Of a DNA stretch of 27,025 nt, positions 16,301 through 24,109 are shown piece by piece. Both the position numbers and the translations under genes were made by a program. The stretch's first letter is position 1, and each line of letters begins with the position of its first letter. The stretch spans positions 1 to 27,025 of the forward strand of contig JAUILW010000006.1 in NCBI GenBank assembly GCA_030432795.1, in the 5' to 3' direction. Under the pieces are notes generated by a model. That model made no database searches, was not told the DNA's origin, and saw only the letters and a list, made by a program, of their open reading frames with translations. This DNA is from Gammaproteobacteria bacterium. GTDB taxonomy: Bacteria > Pseudomonadota > Gammaproteobacteria > Pseudomonadales > Azotimanducaceae.

Positions 16301-17310
16301 TGGAAGGCATGCTGTTCCGGCCGCGCCCCGGCGAGCAGTTGAATCTGGCGCTGACCGCAACCGAGCCTGTGCCCGGCAGTACGGTGACCGTCGAACGCGC
16401 TGCGTATGATGTCTCGCCGGGTGATCGCACCACACAACACAACCTGTTGCTTGAGATCAAAGCCAGCGAGGGCGGCACATACGCGCTCGAACTGGGCGGT
16501 GCGCAGCCGGTGCTCACGTCGGTGAGCATTGATGGTGGCGATGTTCCCCTGGCGTTGGACGGCAGCCGTCTGCTCCTGCCGTTGGTCCCTGGAGAGATCG
16601 ATTACACGGTGGTGTGGACCAGCGAAGATGGCCTCGCAACAAGGCAGCCGTTCGCGGCACCCGGTTTCGCCTCACCGGCGCACAACCTGACAACCACGGT
16701 GCGTATGCCGCAGGATCGCTGGGTGCTGCTGCTGGGCGGCCCGACCCTCGGCCCGGCCATGCTCTACTGGGGGCTCGCGCTCGTGATGGTGGTGCTCGCC
16801 CTGGCGGTGGCGCGCGTGCCGGGCAGTATTGTGTCCACCACGGATGCGGTGCTGCTGGCACTGGGTCTCAGCGTGTGCAGCTTGCCCGCCGCGGTGCTGA
16901 TGCTGCTGTGGGTGCTGGCGCTTGCCGCGAGGCCGGCACTCATGGCGCGGCTGAAAGGTTCGCGTCTGAAAAACCTGCTGCAGGTGGCTGGCATGCTGCT
17001 CGGTGCGGTTGCAGTGATTGCTCTGGTGATCAGCGTACCGTTGGCGCTTCTGTCATCACCCGATATGCGTATCGAGGGCAATGGCTCGTCGTCGTATTTC
17101 TACCGCTGGTTTGTAGATGTGTTGCAGGACGAAGCAAGCCCACCATGGGTGCTGTCGGTGCCGATGTGGGTGTACCGCGCCGCCATGCTCGGTTGGTCGT
17201 TGTGGCTCGCCTTTGCACTCATCCGCTGGGTGCGGGATGCGTGGGCGGCATACAGTCAGACTGGTTTGTGGTTCAGCAAGGCGGAGCAGGCCGCTCCTGA
17301 GGCTTCGTAG
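13351..17310 (+). CDS. Large multi-span envelope protein of unknown function with TonB-box-like motif
   Basis: This is a 1319-residue protein. ATG 13351 is chosen over the upstream frame start at 13294 because GGGAGGGCG precedes it and it gives a clean signal peptide (MGVIRLLLCLLVSLPAWA). Predicted order: a beta-rich periplasmic region with VPPELEDWVEWV and VPLPGDAR motifs (about 20-455); hydrophobic segments at about 463-480, 484-500, 498-516 and 527-549; a loop holding IEEIVVTATRR at 593-603; further segments near 654-676 and 690-708; a second beta-rich region that opens with PDPCFPQC; and C-terminal segments near 1137-1157, 1165-1196, 1208-1236 and 1274-1296. I recall similar unannotated proteins in gammaproteobacteria, but no function. 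It is divergent from tetR and convergent with rimK. Confidence 0.85.
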   Translation: MGVIRLLLCLLVSLPAWAEVYVPPELEDWVEWVEDAHPQLRCPPDHAAGNSRRCVWISRLDLNVAEGLRFEMQVRTYNRTRVPLPGDARSRPEDVRVAGVPVVVIGEAPEVLLDAGTHTLTGRMSWARRPADIGLPDAFGVLSLNIDGKRVERPVMRGSRLVLGQNAPVAAAEQNSLRVDVFRLLADDQPMQMVTQLVLHVAGLPRVATLGRVRLDGFEVLSVDSPLPARVDETGNLQVQLSAGEHTVRVTSRATRQHTEYAAPGSGEGWPEQEVWGFLPDRQLRLVDVSGAPGIALSQTAWPFDDDAIGFLLGADDRLTLTESQRGDTNPKPNRYSVERALWLAFDGSRYIVHDALDMDIRAPERLAADYAVGRVEVDGELQLVNTVQGSEPGVAVQQGDHSLAALGTLPAGADMSATGGWADATDLRASVQLPPGWRLLWTRGVDRAPDAWLSRWSLWDVFTLVLIGVLSVRFLRLPFALLATTGLLFVLPDHNGVALTWGVGVGLVAVLSRVQHARARAVLQALAMLWLTGTLLATLTLAVSFAQQAMYPQLEPYGEPAYEDFAADMMQMDAPSSMPATKSSAARSSAMIEEIVVTATRREEPKYREGLRLQTGPGEPDWQWRRVALEWSGPVSSEQGMSLTLASPTWVRLGHIAAAALALAVVAGLCISLIGPARQRLPVPLRTLLPVALLVVALPVPNSVEAQTPAPELLKELERRLLAPDPCFPQCAGVERLVIELQQDRLSLGLAVHAAIEVSVPVPWSDVWAPEEVQLNGAAAVAARQGEQLHVVVPAGRNVLALRGSVRALDRFEVRLPLVPAAIDTRVDQGWQLSGLSAGRATRGSIGFDRRAQSSAESVETLQPDAAKPFVRVHRQLRFDQEWTARTTVQREAPAAGGFTVSVPLIPGESVLDGRFEPRDGAVAVVFGPRDSTVVWDSVLSRNSAVSLAAVDNWSLAETWQLVPSNLWHLAHEGVPPLYAQEMEGMLFRPRPGEQLNLALTATEPVPGSTVTVERAAYDVSPGDRTTQHNLLLEIKASEGGTYALELGGAQPVLTSVSIDGGDVPLALDGSRLLLPLVPGEIDYTVVWTSEDGLATRQPFAAPGFASPAHNLTTTVRMPQDRWVLLLGGPTLGPAMLYWGLALVMVVLALAVARVPGSIVSTTDAVLLALGLSVCSLPAAVLMLLWVLALAARPALMARLKGSRLKNLLQVAGMLLGAVAVIALVISVPLALLSSPDMRIEGNGSSSYFYRWFVDVLQDEASPPWVLSVPMWVYRAAMLGWSLWLAFALIRWVRDAWAAYSQTGLWFSKAEQAAPEAS

Positions 17311-17318
17311 GCAACCAG

Positions 17319-17336
17319 GAACCCCCGGCAGGGTTC
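17319..17336. terminator. Hairpin between convergent genes
   Basis: GAACCC (17319-17324) pairs with GGGTTC (17331-17336) around a 6-nt loop in the 24-bp gap between the large gene and rimK, touching the rimK stop codon. No T-run follows on either strand, so it is at best a weak bidirectional terminator. Confidence 0.35.
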
Positions 17337-18240
17337 AGCGCGTGCGACGGGTGTACGTGCGGCCCGGCCGGGCATGCCGCTCGGCGAACTCGACGATCAT
17401 GCCAGCCACATCCTTGCCCGTGGCCGCTTCGATGCCTTCCAGGCCGGGCGATGAGTTCACTTCCATCACCAGCGGTCCGCGGTCGGAGCGCAGGATGTCG
17501 ACCCCGGCCACGTTGAGTCCCATCACCTTGGCGGCGCGTACTGCGGTTTCACGTTCTTCTTTCGACAGCTTCGTCAGCTTGGCGGTGCCACCGCGATGCA
17601 GATTGGAACGGAACTCGCCTTCCTTGCCCTGACGTTTCATAGCGGCTACCACCCGATCACCTACCACCAGGCAGCGAACATCCGAGCCGCCAGCTTCCGC
17701 GATAAATTCCTGCACCAGAATCTGTGCATCGAGGCCGCGAAACGCCTCGATGACGCTTTCCGCGGCTTTGCGAGTTTCGGCCAGTACCACACCGATACCT
17801 TGGGTGCCTTCCAGCAGCTTGATGACCACCGGTGCACCGCCGCACAACTCCAGCAGGTCGTCGGTGTCGTCCGGCGAGTGGGCAAAGCCGGAAACCGGCA
17901 TGCCGATCCCCTTGCGTGACAGCAGCTGCAGGGAGCGCAGCTTGTCGCGTGACCGGGTGACAGCCACCGACTCGTTCACCGGGTAGACGCCCATCATCTC
18001 GAACTGTCGCAGCACTGCGGTACCGTGAAACGTCACCGATGCGCCAATGCGCGGTATAACGGCGTCGAACGGTCCGATAGCCTTGCCTTTGTAGTGAATC
18101 TCCGGCTTGCCCGCGGCGATGTTCATGTAACACCGCAATACGTCGAATACCTGCACTTCGTGTCCGCGTACTTCCCCCGCTTCGATCAGGCGCCGGGTGG
18201 AGTACAGCCTGGGATTTCTGGAAAGTATGGCGATGCGCAT
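17335..18240 (-). CDS. rimK: RimK, ATP-grasp ribosomal protein S6 glutamate ligase
   Basis: This 301-residue protein matches E. coli RimK (300 residues, from memory) almost end to end. It begins MRIAILSRNPRLYS, then IHYKGK...FDAVIPRIG, GTAVLRQFEMMGVYPVNESVA, the ATP-grasp glycine loop LLEGTQGIGVVLAETR, VQEFIAEAGGSDVRCLVVG, FRSNLHRGG, and the metal-binding end VMEVNSSPGLEGIE. RimK adds glutamate residues to the C-terminus of ribosomal protein S6 and can make poly-alpha-glutamate using ATP. GGAG lies nine bases before the ATG. It appears to be a single-gene transcription unit with a 97-bp gap before the next minus-strand gene; rpsF is not nearby. Confidence 0.95.
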   Translation of the reverse strand: MRIAILSRNPRLYSTRRLIEAGEVRGHEVQVFDVLRCYMNIAAGKPEIHYKGKAIGPFDAVIPRIGASVTFHGTAVLRQFEMMGVYPVNESVAVTRSRDKLRSLQLLSRKGIGMPVSGFAHSPDDTDDLLELCGGAPVVIKLLEGTQGIGVVLAETRKAAESVIEAFRGLDAQILVQEFIAEAGGSDVRCLVVGDRVVAAMKRQGKEGEFRSNLHRGGTAKLTKLSKEERETAVRAAKVMGLNVAGVDILRSDRGPLVMEVNSSPGLEGIEAATGKDVAGMIVEFAERHARPGRTYTRRTR

Positions 18241-18337
18241 GCCGACATCTCCGCGTGGTTGTCTGGAGTGAGCGGGGCGCGGATTATGCGCCTGGGCCTC
18301 AGGTTGTCAATGCGAAGACTTCGAATGCCTGGGTGGT

Positions 18338-19702
18338 TTACTCCTGCACCACCGGGCCCACGTTTCTCTCGATGTAACGGTCGATCAACTCGTGGTATCG
18401 GCGTATCCGTTTCTCCTGATTCGACAGATACACCTTCTGATAACCGCGCGAGCGAAAACCGCGCTGCTGGGTGACGAACACAGCCACGTCCTCTTCGATG
18501 GCGGGGCCGATGGATTCCTTCTGCGGGTCGATCTGCCGTACCTTGGCTTCACCCGTCTGCTCATCGATATCCGCGCGCGCGTGGGAGCGCTGTAGTGAGG
18601 AGGGCTCTGCAAGCGACGCTGTGCTGGAGTACCACCAGTTGTCGAAGTAGCACTGCTCCGGGTCTCGATGGTGCGGACGCACGCGGAGGAAGTGGAAGCC
18701 GTCCGACCACAGCGACACGGCGAAGTTGGGAAACAGGGTGTAGTGGAAAGCGTCGGTGAGCTGCTCGGTGGGTACGCTGGCATAGTGGCTGTAGCCGCGG
18801 CCCGGGCCAAGCCGGCGCTTCGCTGCCTGCAGCGCTTCGCGGGTATTCTCGGGATGACCTTTGAAGTCTTCCGGGTCCAGCTCCCAGTAGCGCAACAGGC
18901 TCGCCAGCGGTTCGGCGATATTGCCCTCGGCGTCGGTGTTACCGGCTGCGTATCCGCCTTTCATGACCATGCGGTTATGGCCTTCCTCCGACAGATCGAA
19001 ACGCGTCTCTTTGTAGTAGGTGTCGATGTTGCCGACGATCTTCTTACGATCCGACCCGGGCTTTGCGCGCATGTGCACGGTGGGTACGTGGTACGACTCG
19101 TTAAAGTTGTCGATGACGATTTTCCAGTTGCATGGCAGCGTGGTGGAGTTGGCCATTGTGCGCTTCCAGGTATGGATCTCGCGCCTTTGCCACTCATCCC
19201 AGATAGGGCCCAGATAGCTCTGCAGGCTGCCGGCGTTCGGGTCCATGTTCACCCAGATGAAGCCGGCGAAGGTTTCGCACTTCAGCTCCACCAGACGCAC
19301 CTTGCCGCAGGGGTCCCCTTCGGGAAAGTCGTTCTTGTCGGGGGCGAAGTTCAGTTCGCCGTCGGGTAGAAACGCCCAGCTGTGGTACTTGCACACGAAG
19401 CGTCGGCGTACGTGCCCCTTCGGCTCCGAAACCAGCGGATTCCCGCGATGCTGGCAGACGTTGTAGAACGCCTTCACTGAACCGTCGGCCTGGCGCACCA
19501 TGAGAACTTCTTCGGGCCCCACAGGTTCCATCTGCCAGTCGCCGGGTTGCGGCATTTCCGCCTCGCGGCCCAGCAGTAACCAGACCTTGGCCCATACGCC
19601 TTCCCATTCCTGGCGCATGAAGGCGGTGGAGGTGTAGCGGTAGCCGTGGATAGGGTGGTTGCCTATGTCGGGTTGCGGCCAGCTCTCAAGCGGTTCTGCC
19701 AT
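18338..19702 (-). CDS. Rieske [2Fe-2S] ring-hydroxylating oxygenase alpha subunit (Rieske 1)
   Basis: This is a 454-residue oxygenase large subunit. The Rieske cluster ligands are Cys83-x-His85 (NVCQHRG) and Cys104-x-x-His107 (FVCKYHSW). The mononuclear iron site is NWKIVIDNFNESYHVPTVH with His205 and His210, and Asp354 in YFDNWW is the probable third ligand. Asp198 could be the inter-subunit bridging residue. Such enzymes use O2 and electrons from a reductase to hydroxylate or demethylate aromatic or other hydrophobic substrates. No beta subunit, ferredoxin or reductase gene is adjacent, which fits an alpha-only (alpha3) enzyme that borrows electron partners. It follows the phosphatase gene but has its own promoter region with a palindrome. 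Confidence 0.92.
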   Translation of the reverse strand: MAEPLESWPQPDIGNHPIHGYRYTSTAFMRQEWEGVWAKVWLLLGREAEMPQPGDWQMEPVGPEEVLMVRQADGSVKAFYNVCQHRGNPLVSEPKGHVRRRFVCKYHSWAFLPDGELNFAPDKNDFPEGDPCGKVRLVELKCETFAGFIWVNMDPNAGSLQSYLGPIWDEWQRREIHTWKRTMANSTTLPCNWKIVIDNFNESYHVPTVHMRAKPGSDRKKIVGNIDTYYKETRFDLSEEGHNRMVMKGGYAAGNTDAEGNIAEPLASLLRYWELDPEDFKGHPENTREALQAAKRRLGPGRGYSHYASVPTEQLTDAFHYTLFPNFAVSLWSDGFHFLRVRPHHRDPEQCYFDNWWYSSTASLAEPSSLQRSHARADIDEQTGEAKVRQIDPQKESIGPAIEEDVAVFVTQQRGFRSRGYQKVYLSNQEKRIRRYHELIDRYIERNVGPVVQE

Positions 19703-19730
19703 GGGTGTGCGCTCAGTTAGGTGATTAAAA

Positions 19731-19750
19731 TTTATACAGGATTATATAAA
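19731..19750. promoter_or_regulatory. Operator candidate upstream of Rieske 1 (TTTATAC-N6-ATATAAA)
   Basis: The 20-bp near-palindrome has 13 of 14 positions matching TTTATAC-N6-GTATAAA. It lies in a larger AT-rich inverted repeat (11-bp arms, 19726-19755) about 29 bp before the Rieske 1 start. On the minus strand it overlaps an exact TATAAT -10, so binding would block transcription. Related sites occur at 23210-23229 and 24110-24129. Confidence 0.6.
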
Positions 19751-19791
19751 TTTTAGCGCCCGAAGGACACCGCTACTGGAGGAGCCTGCCT

Positions 19792-20583
19792 TCAGGTGAT
19801 GAAGCGTGCTGCCAGCTCGCCTCTCGCCTCGGCATCCACCCTGAGCTTTGCCCCAAGACCTGCCCAGGAACCGTAGAGGCGCTCAGCTTCGGCGCGTGCG
19901 GCCTCCAGATAGCTGGGGTGCACCTCGAATACCGGCGCGAGTGCTTCGGCATCCATGGCAACGCCGTGCGTTTCGAGAATCTGGTGGCTGCGCTCCGCCA
20001 GGAGTTCGCTGCCGTCGTACAGCGCCTGCGTGAGCATGAAGTCGTCCAGCACGTCGTCCCAGTGCATGCCGAGCGCCGTCTGCAACAGGGCAACGAACAC
20101 GCCGGTGCGGTCCTTGCCGCCACTGCAGTGCACAACGAACGGTGCCATGTCCTGCTGGGTCAGACGTTGAAAGATGTGCGCGAAGTGGTTGAGCGCATGG
20201 GGATCGCGCACGAGGTGCCGATAGACCTCGCGCATCATGTCCGCCACTGCTTTGGCGGTGCGGGTTTGAGGATCACCGGTTATCTGAATGAGCGAGGTCG
20301 GCGTGCCGTCATCTTCGAACACCGGCGCGTGCAGGTCTTGGGGTGCTACGCCACCGCGCCAGCGGGTGGGCTCATCGGCGCGTTCGGAGCTGCGGCGGAG
20401 GTCGACGATGAGCCGCAGCCCAAGCGGCTCGATGCGCGCGTAGTCATGGTCGGTGAGGCGGGAGAGCCGGTCGGAGCGGTACATCCTGCCGGTGCGCAAC
20501 CGCCCGTTGGGCGTGTCGTAACCGCCAAAGTCACGAAAGTTGCTCGCCCCGTCCAGCGGGATGTGTCGTTCGTTGAGTTGCAT
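19792..20583 (-). CDS. Tyrosine-protein-phosphatase family protein (Y_phosphatase3 type)
   Basis: This 263-residue protein has the atypical bacterial tyrosine/lipid phosphatase layout: NFRDFGGY at residues 15-22, RTGRMYRSDRLSRL, LIVDLRRSSERADEP, and the P-loop VHCSGGKDRTG with nucleophile Cys153 and Arg159. Relatives dephosphorylate phosphotyrosine, phosphoinositides or small phosphorylated molecules; this protein's substrate is unknown. No signal peptide is visible. It lies 51 bp after the TonB receptor and 89 bp before Rieske 1 on the same strand, with a 12-bp-stem hairpin before its start, so its expression may be separated from the receptor. A kinase gene lies in the opposite arm of the locus. 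Confidence 0.88.
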   Translation of the reverse strand: MQLNERHIPLDGASNFRDFGGYDTPNGRLRTGRMYRSDRLSRLTDHDYARIEPLGLRLIVDLRRSSERADEPTRWRGGVAPQDLHAPVFEDDGTPTSLIQITGDPQTRTAKAVADMMREVYRHLVRDPHALNHFAHIFQRLTQQDMAPFVVHCSGGKDRTGVFVALLQTALGMHWDDVLDDFMLTQALYDGSELLAERSHQILETHGVAMDAEALAPVFEVHPSYLEAARAEAERLYGSWAGLGAKLRVDAEARGELAARFIT

Positions 20584-20594
20584 GATTGGAAAGG

Positions 20595-20626
20595 CAATCC
20601 CCGCGGTACGGTGGCCGCGGGGATTG
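20595..20626 (-). terminator. 12-bp-stem hairpin after the TonB receptor gene
   Basis: CAATCCCCGCGG at 20595-20606 is perfectly inverted at 20615-20626 with an 8-nt loop. It follows the receptor stop codon on the minus strand. The sequence after it is only GCCTTTCC, so termination would be partial. It could instead act as a 3' stabilising or attenuating structure between the receptor and phosphatase genes. Confidence 0.6.
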
Positions 20627-20634
20627 TAGAGCGA

Positions 20635-23136
20635 TCAGTAGCGCCAGAGCAGCTCCAACTCGATCTGCCGCGGGCGGATAGCCACACCCTGCAGGTCGGA
20701 GGGAAAACCCTCTGCGGTGCCGGTGTTACCGCCGGTGCCTGGGGTGTTGCCGCCGCCGCGAAAGGCGTACTCATCCGACAGGTTCTTGCCGATGAGCGCG
20801 ACCTGCCATTTGCCGTCAGCGGAGCCGATACGCAGGTTGGCGTCGTAGGTTTCGTAGGCACCCTGAACGGCGGCGGTGTCCTGTGCGTTCAGACCGATCC
20901 GGCTGCGGAACTGCGCGTTGGCGGTGAAGCCGAATACCAGAGCGTCGCCCAGGGGGCGCTCGTAGTTGAGCTGCACGAAGCCGCTCCACTCCGGTGCGTT
21001 GGGCCGGTCGCTACCATCCAGGTTCTGGAACGCGTCGGTTTCCACAGCTGGCGGTGGCGGCAGGATGCAGCCGGCAGCCAGCGACTGGCCGGTGGCACAG
21101 AAGCTGCGGAAGTCAGTGAATGTCGAACTCAGGTAGCCCAGAGAGCCCGACACGGTCAGACCATCCACGGGGGTGGCCCAGTCGATCTGCAGTTCCGCAC
21201 CCTCGGTTTCCGAGCCGCCGGCGTTGTCTGTGACGTAGGCGAACTGTGCGGAGTTGAAGAAGTCCACCTGCAGGTCTTCGAAGTCGTAGTAGAACACCTC
21301 GAACGAAGCGATCACCGAACCATCGAACAGCGAAGCCTTGACGCCGATTTCTCCGCCGCTGACTTCTTCCGGATCGAAGATGAAGTCGAAAAAGCCGGGC
21401 GGCGACAGGTTGCTCAAGATGGCGCTGTTGGAGAAGCCGCCAGACTTGAAGCCTTCCTTGTACGCTGCGTAAACCGTTACGTTGTCGGTGGCCTCCCAAC
21501 GCAGGGTGACTTCCGGAATGATGTCGTCGAAATTCTGATCGGCCACCGCGCGCGTTGCGGGATTGTTCGGATCATAGAGGGTAAACAGCCCGGTGAAGAA
21601 CGGGTTCACGTAGGGCTGAATGAAGTAGGAGTCCTTGTTCTCATCGATATAGCGCGCGCCGGTGGTGAGCTGCCAGCGGTCGGTGATGTCCCATATCACT
21701 TCTGCGTAGACGCTCAGCGTGTCGCCGTCGGTTTCCGAGATCTTGTCGTAGGCCGTGAACTCATCGTTCGGGTTGGCGGCGGAGTTGCGCGCACCGGCGA
21801 AGTTTACTACCTGGTTGAAGTACCGCTCCGTCTCCTGCAGATAGGCACCGACCACGAAGTTCACGGGCTGATCCAGCCGCGTCACCAGGCGGAATTCGGC
21901 GGAGAGGTTTTCGAACTCGTTGCGCTCGCCTGCGAAGATGGAGGTGACGCCAGTCGCATCCTGGTCGCCCACCCACTCGGCTTCCTGATCGTGGTAGTTG
22001 AGGATGGCGGAGAGGTCGAAATTGTCGAAACGCCAGTTGAACGTGCCGGTGATGGAGTAGGACTCGTACAGGTCGCCATCTTCGCCACCGAACTGCCGCA
22101 ACAGGTGGTTGGATGCGGCGATCTCAGGAGGCACGTTGTTCCAGCCGCGACGGCCGTCCGGGTTGCAGTCGACGTTGGGCAGGGCGATGGGCTCGCGCAG
22201 CGGTGTCTGACGTCCAGGGGGTTGCGGGTTGACCAGCGCCGAGGTGTGGGCAATGCCGTTCAGCGCCCGGCAGTCGAAGAGTTCCAGCGCGCCGCTTGGC
22301 GTTCCCTGCTCCCACTCGGTGTAGCTGGCCTTGATGTTGTAGTCGAAGTTCTCCGAAAGATCGCCTGCTACGGTCAGGCGCGCGAACAGGGTTTCTTCCT
22401 GCGGCCAGTCGGATGCCGCCTTCGGGTTGAAGTAGGCCTGTGGCAGGAAGGTCGCGGCATCCAGCGTGTTGTAGAAGTCACCGGCAGCGGGAGCGTTGTT
22501 TTCGATCCATCCCTCATCCATCTTCGAGTGCTGTACGGCGAGACGCACACCGATCTTGTCATTGATCGGAATGGACACCATGCCCTCGACGGTGAGGTCG
22601 TCGCTTTCGAACTCGTTGTTTACGCGAACGCTCGCCTCGAACTCGTCACCCGGGTTGTTGGTCATGATGGACACGACGCCTGCGGTCGCGTTCTTACCGA
22701 AGTACAGCGCCTGCGGGCCTTTGAGTATAGCCACCTGACTGACGTCGAAAAGGCCTTCATTGATAGCGCGGCCCTGCGGGAAATAGACGCCGTCGATCAT
22801 GATGGCCACCGATTGCTCGATGCCGATGCTCGTAGTTGGCGAGCCGATGCCGCGAATCTGCACGGAAGCGGCGTTGCCGTTGCCCGCGCGGAAGATGGAC
22901 AGCTGCGGCGTGAGGGCTTCGAGATCGGTCATGCTTTCGATGCCGAAGTTGTTCAGGCGCTCCTCGCCGACGGCGGTGATGGCTACAGGCACTTCACGAA
23001 CCGATTGCTCCACGGAACGTGCCGTGACGACGATCTCTTCGATCTGTGCAGCGTGGGTGGGCGGCGAGACGGCGAAGGTCGTGCCGATTAACAGTGCGGC
23101 GCACGTCGGCACGCCGCGACTTGGTGGAATCTTCAT
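20635..23136 (-). CDS. TonB-dependent outer-membrane receptor
   Basis: This 833-residue protein has a signal peptide ending THA near residue 29, a TonB box EEIVVTA at residues 33-39, and a plug domain (VREVPVAITAVG, VQIRGIG, VAIMIDGVYFPQGRA, VAILKGPQALYFGKNATAGVVSI). A long beta-barrel follows, ending with an aromatic residue (LLWRY). The plug phrase 'FGKNATAG' is typical of the receptor group found in sphingomonads and marine gammaproteobacteria that import varied organic molecules rather than only siderophores. GGGGAGAG precedes the ATG by about five bases. It is divergent from a TetR regulator, flanked by Rieske oxygenases, and has an operator-like palindrome over its -35 region, which suggests substrate-induced uptake. 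Confidence 0.93.
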   Translation of the reverse strand: MKIPPSRGVPTCAALLIGTTFAVSPPTHAAQIEEIVVTARSVEQSVREVPVAITAVGEERLNNFGIESMTDLEALTPQLSIFRAGNGNAASVQIRGIGSPTTSIGIEQSVAIMIDGVYFPQGRAINEGLFDVSQVAILKGPQALYFGKNATAGVVSIMTNNPGDEFEASVRVNNEFESDDLTVEGMVSIPINDKIGVRLAVQHSKMDEGWIENNAPAAGDFYNTLDAATFLPQAYFNPKAASDWPQEETLFARLTVAGDLSENFDYNIKASYTEWEQGTPSGALELFDCRALNGIAHTSALVNPQPPGRQTPLREPIALPNVDCNPDGRRGWNNVPPEIAASNHLLRQFGGEDGDLYESYSITGTFNWRFDNFDLSAILNYHDQEAEWVGDQDATGVTSIFAGERNEFENLSAEFRLVTRLDQPVNFVVGAYLQETERYFNQVVNFAGARNSAANPNDEFTAYDKISETDGDTLSVYAEVIWDITDRWQLTTGARYIDENKDSYFIQPYVNPFFTGLFTLYDPNNPATRAVADQNFDDIIPEVTLRWEATDNVTVYAAYKEGFKSGGFSNSAILSNLSPPGFFDFIFDPEEVSGGEIGVKASLFDGSVIASFEVFYYDFEDLQVDFFNSAQFAYVTDNAGGSETEGAELQIDWATPVDGLTVSGSLGYLSSTFTDFRSFCATGQSLAAGCILPPPPAVETDAFQNLDGSDRPNAPEWSGFVQLNYERPLGDALVFGFTANAQFRSRIGLNAQDTAAVQGAYETYDANLRIGSADGKWQVALIGKNLSDEYAFRGGGNTPGTGGNTGTAEGFPSDLQGVAIRPRQIELELLWRY

Positions 23137-23170
23137 ATTGCTCTCCCCAGAACGTTTGAACGATCTCCCC

Positions 23171-23188
23171 GAGGGTAGCGCTACCCTC
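23171..23188. promoter_or_regulatory. Perfect 18-bp palindrome in the TonB receptor leader
   Basis: GAGGGTAGCGCTACCCTC is fully self-complementary with no spacer and lies 35 bp upstream of the receptor ATG, downstream of its probable promoter. It could be a second operator or, in RNA, a short hairpin in the 5' leader. No T-run follows on the transcribed side. Confidence 0.5.
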
Positions 23189-23209
23189 TGCTCGGCAGTG
23201 TAACTCGAT

Positions 23210-23229
23210 TTTATACGGGGCTGTCAAAA
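23210..23229. promoter_or_regulatory. Operator candidate over the TonB receptor promoter (TTTATAC-N6-GTCAAAA)
   Basis: This site matches TTTATAC-N6-GTATAAA at 12 of 14 positions. On the minus strand it contains a perfect -35 TTGACA (23222-23227) and TATAAAAT, so a bound repressor would occlude RNA polymerase. It lies about 160 bp upstream of the divergent TetR gene and may control both directions. The exact -10 is uncertain. Confidence 0.55.
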
Positions 23230-23387
23230 AGAAAGTTTGTTGCTCAAGCGCTGGTTGCTCGCCGCGCACTAGCCTTGAGACCGTTTGACACGGTTGCGCA
23301 TGCCCATGAGATCGGTCTGGGTTGGACAGGAGTTTCAGTTGCACCTCGCGGTCGGTCATAATCTGCTTTTCTGAATCGAGATGTCAG

Positions 23388-24089
23388 ATGGCCAAAGAAA
23401 AGACTGGTGGCGATGTGCTGGCGTTCGAGCTGCCGGACCCTACGGCGGTGAACGAAAACGAATTCCGTAAGAGCCAGGAAACCCGTACCCGTATTCTCGA
23501 AGCGGCCATCGAGTGCCTCGCGACCATCGGCTACAACGCAACCAGCACGACCACCGTAGCGAAATACGCTGGTCTTACGCGTGCAGCCATGCTCTACCAC
23601 TTTCCCAACCGCCTGGCGCTCATCGAGGCCACCGTAAACTACGTGACACGGCGCCGCGTGGCCATGCAGGAAGAGATGCAGGTGGATCTGCCACGGGATG
23701 AGCACTTTGCCTTCCGCTCCATGGATCGCGCCTGGGAGCAGTTGCAGACCCGCGAGTTTTTCGCGTTCGCCGAACTGTCCATGGCGTCGCGTACTGATCC
23801 GGAGCTGGAGCCGGTGTTTCGCACGGCTATGGCGTCGTTCGATCTTGCGCGCCGCGACATGGCAGACAAACTGGCACCGGAGAACGTGAAGTCCGCGCCG
23901 GGCTTCGATCTGCGCCGCGATCTGACCCGCTTTGCGCTGGAAGGCCTCGCCCAGCAGGAAGGCATCACCTACGACCAACCCCAGCGCTTCCGGGCATTGA
24001 TGTGTTTTCTAAAGCTCATGTTCGATGTAGAGGCGAGCGGTCCGCTGGTGGAGAGGGCTTTGGCCATGGCCGCTGAAAACAAAGGGTGA
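23388..24089 (+). CDS. TetR/AcrR family transcriptional regulator
   Basis: This 233-residue protein has an N-terminal TetR helix-turn-helix (ETRTRILEAAIECLATIGYN, then VAKYAGLTRAAMLYHFPNRLALIEA) and a helical ligand-binding domain. The frame is open from 23322, but ATG 23388 is preferred because the extra residues lie in the intergenic promoter region and the family normally has a short leader such as MAKEKTGGD. It is divergent from the TonB receptor and is the first gene of the plus-strand arm with Rieske 2, SDR and kinase genes. It is the best candidate to bind the shared palindromes at 19731, 23210 and 24110. The inducing ligand is unknown. Confidence 0.9.
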   Translation: MAKEKTGGDVLAFELPDPTAVNENEFRKSQETRTRILEAAIECLATIGYNATSTTTVAKYAGLTRAAMLYHFPNRLALIEATVNYVTRRRVAMQEEMQVDLPRDEHFAFRSMDRAWEQLQTREFFAFAELSMASRTDPELEPVFRTAMASFDLARRDMADKLAPENVKSAPGFDLRRDLTRFALEGLAQQEGITYDQPQRFRALMCFLKLMFDVEASGPLVERALAMAAENKG

Positions 24090-24109
24090 AACGCGCGCAG
24101 CTTGCCAAA

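Noticed and set aside
19918..23091. Very long open frame (about 1057 codons) antisense to the TonB receptor and phosphatase
   Set aside because: It lies wholly opposite genes with clear family motifs, has no recognisable domain and has the valine/glutamate/arginine-rich composition expected of an antisense frame in GC-rich codon usage.
23280..23294. ACCGT-N5-ACGGT inverted repeat upstream of the second TetR gene
   Set aside because: Only 5-bp arms; partly similar to the RND operon palindrome but with different spacing, so it is too weak to call an operator.
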